From: Prevotellaceae bacterium
GTDB lineage: Bacteria > Bacteroidota > Bacteroidia > Bacteroidales > UBA932
NCBI GenBank assembly: GCA_031258755.1
Contig: JAIRMK010000009.1
Span: 1-6,350 of the forward strand
Length of the DNA: 6,350 nt
Direction of reading: 5' to 3'
The first letter of the stretch is position 1. Each line of letters begins with the position of its first letter. This document shows, piece by piece, positions 1 to 6,268 of this stretch. A program made the position numbers and the translations under genes. Below the pieces are notes generated by a model, which ran no database searches, was not told the DNA's origin, and saw only the letters and a list, made by a program, of their open reading frames with translations.

Positions 1-43
1 CATCCTGCTCATACAATTCGCCTTTATATCCAAACGCAGGTAG
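1..43 (+). CDS. mreD: C-terminal tail of probable MreD (partial, cut by window edge)
   Basis: Reading from base 2, this stretch encodes ILLIQFAFISKRR and a TAG stop at 41-43, three bases before the mrdA start. A hydrophobic run ending in a short basic tail is what the end of a polytopic membrane protein looks like. In Bacteroidota and many other bacteria mreD directly precedes the PBP2 gene in the mreBCD-mrdA-rodA operon, and that placement is the main reason for the name. MreD is an inner-membrane component of the elongasome that partners MreC. Only 13 residues are visible, so sequence alone cannot prove identity. The other two frames also stop near here (TGA 48-50, TAA 64-66) but give polar, less membrane-like tails. 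Confidence 0.5.
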   Translation, partial: ILLIQFAFISKRR

Positions 44-46
44 CCC

Positions 47-1897
47 ATGAAAAATCTTGCCGATAAAAAAAATGTAATCATCGGCGCATTACTTTTTTTT
101 GCGCTGATCTTAATCGCAAGGTTATTCTATATTCAGGTCATTGACGAGTCATATAAAATCACCGCGAGCAACAATGTATTGCGTTACGAAGAGCAATATC
201 CCGCTCGCGGATTGATTTTCGACCGCAACGGAAAACTTATCGTAGGAAATAAAACCACGTATGACCTGATGGTTATTCCCCGCGAAATGCAGGCCTTCGA
301 CACCACGGAGTTTTGCCGCATCTTCGACATTTCATACACTTACTGCAAGACGTTATTAAATGATGTGAACCGCAGGAAACGAAGAATTGGCTATCAGGCC
401 GCCGTGTTTTTAAAACAAGTGCCGGCCGAGCTGTACGGCGTATTTCAAGAAAAGTCGTTCAAATTCCCCGGATTTTACGTACAGGCGCGTACACTTCGTA
501 ATTATCCACGGAATATCGCCGGAAATCTCCTCGGATACGTCACGGAAGTAGATACCGCCACCATCCGCCGGAACCCTTATTACAAAATAGGCGACTACAT
601 CGGAAAAACCGGCATTGAAGAAGGCTATGAGGAAGCGCTGCGTGGCCAAAAGGGAATGAGTATTTATATACGCGACGTCCACAATCAAATTAAAAAATCG
701 TATGAAAACGGCGAATATGACGTAAATGCAATAACCGGCAAAGACATTGTATGCACCATCGACAGCGACCTGCAGGAATATGCCGAGATGCTGATGCGGA
801 ACAAAATCGGGAGCATTGTGGCCATAGAACCGGCTACCGGCGAAGTGCTTGCTTTCATTTCCAGCCCCGGCATTGACCCGTCGCTCCTTGTGGGTATTAA
901 CCGCAACTTTCAACTGTTGCAGTTAAACCCGCTTAAGCCCTTATTCAACCGGGCGGCCATGTCGCCCTACCCTCCCGGCTCGGTATTTAAAATAGCCACC
1001 GCCCTCATCGGCCTTCAGGAAAAAACATTAACGCCCGAAACACGCTACAGCTGCGCCATGGGATATAAAGTGGGACGCGGCGTAGAATGTCACGCCCACC
1101 CCTCGCCCACCGACTTGCGGCAATCTATCCAAATGTCATGCAACGCTTATTACTGCTATGCTTTCCGTAACATTATCGACAATCCGAAATATGGGAACAT
1201 CGAAGATGCGTTCCTGAAATGGCGCGAATATGTGGAAAGTTTCGGCTTCGGGAAAAAATTGGGCTCCGATATCCCGAATGAACAGGCCGGATTACTTCCG
1301 TCGGTACGTATCTACGACCGCATTCACGGAAAGGGACGATGGAAATCGCTGTCCATTATTTCACTGTCTATCGGACAGGGCGAAATTGGCGTTACCCCGC
1401 TGCATTTAGCCAACTTTACGTCTATTATCGCCAACCGCGGATACTATCATATCCCGCACGTAGTGCGCCATGTAGAAGGCGACAATCCCAATCTCAAATA
1501 TGCCGAACGCCACTACGCGGCTATTGATACTGCATACTATGAAACGGTGATTGACGGCATGTATATGGCGGTGAACGGCGCTCCCGGCTCTGGCTCCACA
1601 GCACGCATTGCACAAATCCCCGGCATTGAAGTGTGCGGAAAAACAGGCACCGCCCAAAACCCGCACGGCGACAACCATTCCGTATTTATTAGTTTTGCGC
1701 CGCGACACAACCCGGAAATCGCTGTCGCCGTATATCTCGAAAATGCAGGATGGGGCGCACAGTGGGCGGCGCCCATCGCTTCGCTGGTAATTGAAAAATA
1801 CCTTAACCGTGAAGTGAAACGCACGTATCTCGAAGATTATGTAAAGTCGAAAGACTTCATCAATAAAACAAAGCAACCCAGCCATGAGAAGAGATAG
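47..1897 (+). CDS. mrdA: Penicillin-binding protein 2 (elongasome DD-transpeptidase)
   Basis: This class B PBP crosslinks peptidoglycan during side-wall elongation, working with the glycosyltransferase RodA encoded next door. The 616-residue length is close to E. coli PBP2 (633). One N-terminal membrane segment (about residues 10-30) anchors the protein with the rest in the periplasm. The dimerisation/pedestal domain begins at the PARGLIFDRNG motif (52-62). The transpeptidase domain has all three active-site motifs in order: SVFK with nucleophile S312 and K315, SCN (S364-N366), and KTGT (532-535). GQGEIGVTPLHLA (443-455) is also typical of class B PBPs. A Cys/His cluster (C336, C348, H349, H351, C365) lies between the first two motifs. 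The start at 47 is three bases after the preceding stop and gives the expected short cytoplasmic tail; no strong Shine-Dalgarno is visible. The last 14 bases overlap rodA, suggesting coupled translation. It is the family target of mecillinam-type beta-lactams. Confidence 0.96.
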   Translation: MKNLADKKNVIIGALLFFALILIARLFYIQVIDESYKITASNNVLRYEEQYPARGLIFDRNGKLIVGNKTTYDLMVIPREMQAFDTTEFCRIFDISYTYCKTLLNDVNRRKRRIGYQAAVFLKQVPAELYGVFQEKSFKFPGFYVQARTLRNYPRNIAGNLLGYVTEVDTATIRRNPYYKIGDYIGKTGIEEGYEEALRGQKGMSIYIRDVHNQIKKSYENGEYDVNAITGKDIVCTIDSDLQEYAEMLMRNKIGSIVAIEPATGEVLAFISSPGIDPSLLVGINRNFQLLQLNPLKPLFNRAAMSPYPPGSVFKIATALIGLQEKTLTPETRYSCAMGYKVGRGVECHAHPSPTDLRQSIQMSCNAYYCYAFRNIIDNPKYGNIEDAFLKWREYVESFGFGKKLGSDIPNEQAGLLPSVRIYDRIHGKGRWKSLSIISLSIGQGEIGVTPLHLANFTSIIANRGYYHIPHVVRHVEGDNPNLKYAERHYAAIDTAYYETVIDGMYMAVNGAPGSGSTARIAQIPGIEVCGKTGTAQNPHGDNHSVFISFAPRHNPEIAVAVYLENAGWGAQWAAPIASLVIEKYLNREVKRTYLEDYVKSKDFINKTKQPSHEKR

Positions 1898-3305
1898 CAC
1901 CTTGTTGAATAAACTCGACTGGACGACAGTGGGACTGTATTTACTTCTGATACTCATCGGATGGATAAGCATATATGCCGCCGCATACACTGAAGACCAC
2001 CCCAATATATTCGACTTCTCGCAACGTTACGGCATGCAACTCATTTGGATGGTAAGCAGCATTATTCTCGCCCTGATTGTACTGACCATCGACCACAAAT
2101 TCTTTTCGGTGTTTGCGTACATTATCTATGGAATTATCATACTGCTGCTGATATTGATACTGTTTGCCGGCACGGAAGTCAACGGCTCGCGATCGTGGCT
2201 TGTGATCGGGCCGTTCAGGTTGCAGCCGGCCGAATTATCAAAGGCCGCTACCTCATTGGCGTTGGCCAAACTGATCAGCCAGCACAATTTCAAAATCCAC
2301 AGCTTTGCCAACCTCATGAAAATCGCCTTCATCATAGGGCTTCCGGTACTTTTGATTTTCATGCAACACGACACCGGCTCCGCGCTCGTATTCTCTGCCT
2401 TGCTGATTATGCTTTACCGCGAAGGAATTTCAGGATGGTTTGTGAGTATCGCCGCTTTCACAGCGATATTATTCATCCTTGCCATTATTTGGGAACCCTT
2501 GTCGGTATTCCTGTTTCTTTGGCTTATATCGCTGCTGACCTACGCCATACTCAACCGGAGCTTTAAATACGCTATTATCGTCGGAGGACTATCAACAGGC
2601 CTTTATTTCTTCCTCTCGAAGGTTTTATTCCCCTATTTTGAACTTAATGATTTCTTCCCCGACCGCATCTTCCTGCTGATTTGCGCCGCCTCACTGAGCA
2701 TTGGCGCGATATTCGCACTCAAAAAGAAAATACGCTACTTCTGGCCTGTACTCTTATTTTTCATAGGGTCGGTATTTATTGCTTCGTCCGTGGACTACAT
2801 GTTCAACAACATGCTAAAGCCCCACCAGCGTGCACGCATCGAAGACATGTTAGGGCTGCAAGAAGACTTGCGGGGCGTGGGATACAACGTACACCAGTCG
2901 AAAGTCGCCATCGGGTCGGGAGGCATTATCGGGAAAGGATTTTTACAAGGCACACAAACGCGCTACAACTTCGTGCCCGAACAGAGCACCGATTTTATTT
3001 TCTGCACCATCGGCGAAGAATGGGGCTTTACAGGCACGCTAATCGTCATAGCAATATATGTACTGCTGCTCACCCGCATCATCAGGCTTGCCGAGCGACA
3101 GCGCGACCTGTTCGCCCGCATATACGGCTATTGCGTGATGTCGATACTCACTTTCCACGTGGTAATCAATATTGCCATGACCATCGGGCTGGCGCCCGTG
3201 ATAGGCATTCCCCTTCCTTTCATCAGCTATGGCGGCTCGTCGCTGTGGGCCTTCACCATCATGCTGTTTATCCTGCTCAAATTTGATGCGGTGAAATGGA
3301 ACTGA
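1884..3305 (+). CDS. rodA: RodA, SEDS peptidoglycan glycosyltransferase, with an enlarged membrane region
   Basis: RodA polymerises lipid II into glycan strands in the inner membrane and pairs with PBP2. SEDS signatures are present in order: NGSRSWLVIG (100-109), QPAELSK with Q114, E117 and K120 (aligning with E. coli Q111, E114, K117), QHDTGSA (161-167), GVGYNVHQSKVAIGSGG (331-347), the STDFIF motif with D370 (aligning with the essential D262 of E. coli), and the C-terminal PLPFISYGGSS (444-453). The protein is 473 residues, against about 370 in E. coli. The extra length sits near residues 205-303, just before the HQRARI motif, and reads as roughly four additional membrane helices. All conserved motifs are intact on both sides, so this is not a frameshift. 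The ATG lies inside the end of mrdA (14-base overlap, different frame). FtsW is the main alternative, but direct coupling to mrdA argues for RodA. Confidence 0.94.
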   Translation: MRRDSTLLNKLDWTTVGLYLLLILIGWISIYAAAYTEDHPNIFDFSQRYGMQLIWMVSSIILALIVLTIDHKFFSVFAYIIYGIIILLLILILFAGTEVNGSRSWLVIGPFRLQPAELSKAATSLALAKLISQHNFKIHSFANLMKIAFIIGLPVLLIFMQHDTGSALVFSALLIMLYREGISGWFVSIAAFTAILFILAIIWEPLSVFLFLWLISLLTYAILNRSFKYAIIVGGLSTGLYFFLSKVLFPYFELNDFFPDRIFLLICAASLSIGAIFALKKKIRYFWPVLLFFIGSVFIASSVDYMFNNMLKPHQRARIEDMLGLQEDLRGVGYNVHQSKVAIGSGGIIGKGFLQGTQTRYNFVPEQSTDFIFCTIGEEWGFTGTLIVIAIYVLLLTRIIRLAERQRDLFARIYGYCVMSILTFHVVINIAMTIGLAPVIGIPLPFISYGGSSLWAFTIMLFILLKFDAVKWN

Positions 3306-3358
3306 TGAGTTAAGCGTGTTATCTTGAAAAAAGTTGGCAGGTATATCCACTTTTATTC

Positions 3359-3389
3359 TTTGCGGAATACGATTTTTTTTGTATCTTTG
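3359..3389 (+). promoter_or_regulatory. Bacteroidota-type housekeeping promoter for tnaA
   Basis: TTTG at 3359-3362 and TATCTTTG at 3382-3389 are separated by exactly 19 bases. This matches the known Bacteroidota primary-sigma consensus of a TTTG box near -33 and TAnnTTTG near -7. Transcription would begin near 3396, leaving a leader of about 47 bases before the tnaA ATG. The region is AT-rich and contains a T8 run (3373-3380) just before the -7 box. No operator palindrome or riboswitch-like fold was recognised in the rest of the 3306-3442 gap, and no clear terminator for rodA. Confidence 0.75.
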
Positions 3390-3442
3390 AGAATATGACT
3401 GTGCATTGATAACTGTTATTTGTTAAATTAACTATTAATTGA

Positions 3443-4816
3443 ATGGAACTTCCTTTTGCCGAAGCGTACAAAATCAAGATGGTGGAGCCTGTCCGGCGCA
3501 GCACGCGCGACGAGCGGGAACAGTGGCTGAAAGCGGCGCACTACAACATGTTTCAACTCAAGGCCGAACAGGTGTTCATCGACCTGCTCACCGACTCGGG
3601 CACCGGCGCCATGAGCCACCGCCAGTGGGCAGCCATGATGACCGGCGACGAAAGCTATGCCGGTGCACGGTCGTTCTTCGAGCTCAAAGACACGGTGCAG
3701 GCCATTACCGGCTTCGAGCGCTTTATTCCCACGCACCAGGGACGCGCGGCCGAAAATGTGCTCTTCTCGGCGCTCGTCCGCGCCGGCGACGTTATACCCG
3801 GCAACTCGCATTTCGACACCACCAAGGGACACATCGAGTCGCGCGGCGCCACAGCGCTCGACTGCACCATTGATGAAGCCCGCGACACCTGCCTCGAACT
3901 CCCCTTCAAGGGAAATGTCGATATGCAGAAATTGGAGCAGGCGTTGGCGCAATATGCCGAAAAAATTCCTTTCATCATCATTACTATTACCAATAACACG
4001 GCAGGCGGACAACCCGTGTCGATGGAAAATATGAAGGCTGTGCGTTGCCTCGCCAACCGCTATCAAAAGCCCGTGCTGTTCGACTCGGCACGCTTCGCCG
4101 AAAATGCGTATTTCATCAAAATGCGCGAAGACGGCTACCGGCATAAAACCATCAAGGAAATTGCAAGAGAGATGTTCGGCTATGCCGATGGCATGACCAT
4201 GAGCGCCAAGAAGGACGCCATCGTCAACATGGGCGGGTTCATTGCCACACGCCGCGCCGACTGGTTCGAGGCTGCCAAGAATTTCTGCATTCCCTATGAA
4301 GGATACCTCACTTACGGCGGCATGGCTGGCCGCGATATGGCCGCGCTGGCCGTGGGTTTAGACGAAGGCACGGAATTTGAAACACTCGAAACGCGCATCA
4401 AACAGGTGGAGTATTTGGGCAGGAAACTGGATGAATACCATATTCCCTATCAGCGGCCGACCGGCGGGCACGCCATTTTTGTAGATGCGCTGAAAGTGCT
4501 CTCCAACGTGCCGAAAGAAGAATTTCCCGCACAAACACTGACCATAGAACTGTATCTCGAAGCGGGCATCCGCGGCTGCGAAATCGGCTACCTGCTCGCC
4601 GACCGCGACCCGGTAACCCGCGAAAACCGCTTCGGCGGCCTCGACTTGCTGCGCTTAGCCATTCCCCGGAGAACATACACCAACAATCATATCGATGTGG
4701 TGGCCGCCGCGCTGAAAAATGTATTCGACCGGCGCGAAACCATCACGCGCGGCGTGCGGATAGTCAAAGAAGCAGCGTACATGCGCCATTTCACCGTAGA
4801 ACTCGAGTTAATTTAA
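3443..4816 (+). CDS. tnaA: Tryptophanase (L-tryptophan indole-lyase)
   Basis: This cytoplasmic PLP enzyme cleaves L-tryptophan to indole, pyruvate and ammonia. The 457 residues align along the tryptophanase/tyrosine phenol-lyase family. DLLTDSGTGAM (47-57), GDESYAG with Y72, THQGR with R101, N185 in the NNTAGGQP stretch, D214 and R217 of DSARFAENAYF, the PLP Schiff-base lysine K257 in MSAKKDA, and R404 in LRLAIPRR are all present. Two residues separate the two activities. D125 in HFDTTKGH sits where tyrosine phenol-lyase has T124, and I381 in GIRGCEIG sits where it has the phenol-binding R381. Both, together with the C-terminal RHF (H449), match tryptophanase. The 13-residue loop insertion of E. 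coli TnaA after residue 115 is missing, making it the shorter form. The gene has its own promoter, lacks an obvious Shine-Dalgarno, and shows no tnaC or tnaB neighbour. By eye it is more GC-rich than mrdA and rodA. Confidence 0.95.
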   Translation: MELPFAEAYKIKMVEPVRRSTRDEREQWLKAAHYNMFQLKAEQVFIDLLTDSGTGAMSHRQWAAMMTGDESYAGARSFFELKDTVQAITGFERFIPTHQGRAAENVLFSALVRAGDVIPGNSHFDTTKGHIESRGATALDCTIDEARDTCLELPFKGNVDMQKLEQALAQYAEKIPFIIITITNNTAGGQPVSMENMKAVRCLANRYQKPVLFDSARFAENAYFIKMREDGYRHKTIKEIAREMFGYADGMTMSAKKDAIVNMGGFIATRRADWFEAAKNFCIPYEGYLTYGGMAGRDMAALAVGLDEGTEFETLETRIKQVEYLGRKLDEYHIPYQRPTGGHAIFVDALKVLSNVPKEEFPAQTLTIELYLEAGIRGCEIGYLLADRDPVTRENRFGGLDLLRLAIPRRTYTNNHIDVVAAALKNVFDRRETITRGVRIVKEAAYMRHFTVELELI

Positions 4817-4867
4817 AGATTTAAAGATTTCATGATTTAATTTTTTAAATCTTTAAATTTTTAAATT
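4810..4867. terminator. AT-rich stem-loop between convergent tnaA and lipid kinase genes
   Basis: Bases 4810-4830 pair with 4847-4867 as a 21-bp stem with a single G-T wobble (4818 with 4859) and a 16-base loop. The inner 11 bp are the exact inverted pair TTTAAAGATTT and AAATCTTTAAA. The tnaA TAA (4814-4816) lies inside the left arm. The kinase stop codon (TTA on the + strand, 4867-4869) begins at the last base of the right arm. The left arm contains two overlapping copies of TTTAAAGATTT (4812-4822 and 4820-4830). Its position and symmetry fit a terminator serving both strands. It has almost no G+C and no separate U-tract, so it is not a textbook intrinsic terminator. Confidence 0.6.
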
Positions 4868-5748
4868 TATAAGGAGGGCGTAATTACTTTCAGCGCCTGC
4901 GGGATGACGTTTATGTCAATGGCTTTTCCCATGACCGCCGATTCACCGTCGAAGTGCACGTAGTCGTTTTTCGTGCGGATGATGCGAATGTTTCGGCCAC
5001 GCAACACTTCGGTCGACCATGCCTTGTGGATGGAACGCGTGAACAGGCGCGGCAGCAGCAACGGCGCTTCGATAAGGGAATATTCATTCAAAATGACGAT
5101 ATCGAGCCAGCCGTCGCTGATATTGGCTTCCGGCGCGATATAGGCGTTGTTGCCCCATTGCGAGGCATTGGCCACAGTAATCAGGAAAGCTTTCCGCCGC
5201 AAAGATGTGCCGTCGATGTGGATAAGATATTCGCGCGGCGTGTAGCTCAACACTTTTTTCGTCGACAGCCCTATGTAGTGATACAAACCCCGCTTCCCCC
5301 GCTGGTTAAAGAGGTTTCCGATTAATGCATCGAACCCTACGCCGGCCGTGCAGAAAAATATTTTCCTGTTGATTTCGGCAGCGTCGATAACCTGAACGTT
5401 GCCGGCACGGATGATTTCAATGGCCTTGCGGAAGTTTAAAGGGAGCTGAAGATGTCGCGCCAGGCCGTTTCCCGACCCCATCGGGATAATACCTAAAACG
5501 GTTTGACTATATAGAAGCCCGCGCGCCACTTCGTTTACCGTGCCGTCGCCGCCCACAGCTACTACCACGTCGTAATGAGCATTGGCAAATTGCAGCGCCT
5601 TTTTGTATCCGTCGTTGGCGCAGGAAGTGGTGTACATCGTAAGCTCATAATCGGGCGACAGGCCAAACACCTGCCCGATATACAACCATGCGGCCTCCTT
5701 GTTCTTGGTTCCCGCAATAGGGTTCATGATAAAAGCGATACGCGCCAT
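4867..5748 (-). CDS. DAGK/YegS/DgkB-family lipid kinase
   Basis: This 293-residue protein has the diacylglycerol-kinase catalytic fold used by bacterial soluble lipid kinases, which act at the inner face of the membrane on diacylglycerol or related lipids with ATP. The N-terminal NPIAG (9-13) and the nucleotide-binding GGDGTVNEV (66-74, D68) are followed by the GSGNG loop (91-95). The second domain carries AGVGFDA (135-141), DGWLDIVIL (212-220, likely Mg-linked D212/D216) and the DGE motif at 267-269, with D267 in the catalytic-base position of DgkB. Length is normal for the family and all key motifs are intact. The ATG at 5746-5748 gives the usual start just before the NPxxG motif. It lies 7 bases after the stop of the upstream membrane-protein gene, suggesting one transcript. 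Its stop touches the terminator shared with tnaA. The substrate cannot be read from sequence. Diacylglycerol is the default, but a sphingoid base or ceramide is possible in Bacteroidota. Confidence 0.9.
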   Translation of the reverse strand: MARIAFIMNPIAGTKNKEAAWLYIGQVFGLSPDYELTMYTTSCANDGYKKALQFANAHYDVVVAVGGDGTVNEVARGLLYSQTVLGIIPMGSGNGLARHLQLPLNFRKAIEIIRAGNVQVIDAAEINRKIFFCTAGVGFDALIGNLFNQRGKRGLYHYIGLSTKKVLSYTPREYLIHIDGTSLRRKAFLITVANASQWGNNAYIAPEANISDGWLDIVILNEYSLIEAPLLLPRLFTRSIHKAWSTEVLRGRNIRIIRTKNDYVHFDGESAVMGKAIDINVIPQALKVITPSL

Positions 5749-5752
5749 AAAA

Positions 5753-5787
5753 TTCTTAGTTCTTAGTTCTTAACTCATAACTCTTAC
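5753..5787. repeat. Degenerate 7-base tandem repeat at the junction of two minus-strand genes
   Basis: Five consecutive heptamers are visible on the + strand: TTCTTAG at 5753 and again at 5760, then variants TTCTTAA (5767), CTCATAA (5774) and CTCTTAC (5781). On the minus strand the three leftmost units read CTAAGAA or TTAAGAA, so TAA recurs every seven bases and falls in all three frames. The array encodes the last residues (SYELRTKN) and the stop of the upstream gene, and ends just before the kinase start codon. Confidence 0.8.
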
Positions 5788-6268
5788 GGGCTTCTGCTTT
5801 TATCGCTTTTATGGCGCTTAGCGTGGGCTGCGGGTCGAGCAGGGCGGCGTTGTCGATGATTTTTTTGGAGAGCGCGACGGCCGGGTCGCCGGGCTGCAAC
5901 GCGCCGGCCGACTGGTTAATCAGGTTCATGACGGTATTGCGGGCGGCCATTACCTGTGTCCAGACCGCGTTGCTTACATAAAGTTGTTGTGCGTAGTTGT
6001 GCGCTGTTTCTTCCCGCACGGCGTTCAGCAGGAACAGTTGCAGGTCGGCCACCGTGCCGGCGCGGTTGTTATAGCGCAATACCAGTTCCGTGGGCTCCAG
6101 GCGCTCCATAAGCAGGATGAGCCGTTCGCAGGCTTGCAGCCGCAGTGCCTGCAAGTTGACGTCGCCGGAAGCTGCGCGGCCTGCCTTGTGTTTCCTTCCC
6201 GGGAAAAAGTTTAATCCGAGGATTATGAGCGCCAACACCAGTATGGCGATAGAGAAAATATTATCCAT
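5756..6268 (-). CDS. Single-pass membrane protein of unknown function (170 residues)
   Basis: I do not assign a function. Residues 4-22 form one hydrophobic helix at the N-terminus, with no cleavage site that I recognise. It is followed by a basic stretch (PGRKHKAGR, 23-31) that by the positive-inside rule would place the remaining 140 or so residues in the cytoplasm. The rest looks mainly helical. It has a LQACERLILLMERLEPTELVLR region (44-65) and a REETAHNYAQQLYVSNAVW region (85-103) that resemble a conserved uncharacterised Bacteroidota family I recall only loosely (possibly DUF7935, not verified). The ATG at 6266-6268 places the membrane helix right at the N-terminus, and the upstream sequence is non-coding AT-rich DNA. 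The last eight residues come from a heptamer repeat. It is probably co-transcribed with the lipid kinase gene, whose ATG begins 7 bases after its stop, so a membrane or lipid-related role is possible but unproven. Confidence 0.8.
   Translation of the reverse strand: MDNIFSIAILVLALIILGLNFFPGRKHKAGRAASGDVNLQALRLQACERLILLMERLEPTELVLRYNNRAGTVADLQLFLLNAVREETAHNYAQQLYVSNAVWTQVMAARNTVMNLINQSAGALQPGDPAVALSKKIIDNAALLDPQPTLSAIKAIKAEARKSYELRTKN

Noticed and set aside
1406..2005. Minus-strand open frame (199 codons) across the mrdA-rodA junction
   Set aside because: It is antisense to two well-supported genes, has unusual composition and no known motif.
2496..2792. Frameshift, fusion or mobile insertion as the cause of the long RodA
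   Set aside because: The frame is continuous, the added part is itself membrane-like, the downstream motifs are intact, and no terminal inverted repeats or target duplications were seen.
3395..3409. Tiny frame ATG-ACT-GTG-CAT-TGA ahead of tnaA as a tnaC-like leader
   Set aside because: It has four codons and no tryptophan or stalling motif, and its ATG coincides with the predicted transcription start.
3428..4144. Long minus-strand open frame (238 codons) opposite tnaA
   Set aside because: It lies antisense to a gene with full catalytic motifs, shows no recognisable domain, and is typical of open antisense frames in GC-richer genes.
4871..4877. AAGGAGG, a perfect Shine-Dalgarno on the + strand
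   Set aside because: No + strand gene starts at a suitable distance; these bases encode the Pro-Ser-Leu end of the minus-strand kinase.
5753..5787. Short tandem units considered as a CRISPR fragment
   Set aside because: Units are only 7 bases and contiguous with no spacers, and no cas gene is nearby.
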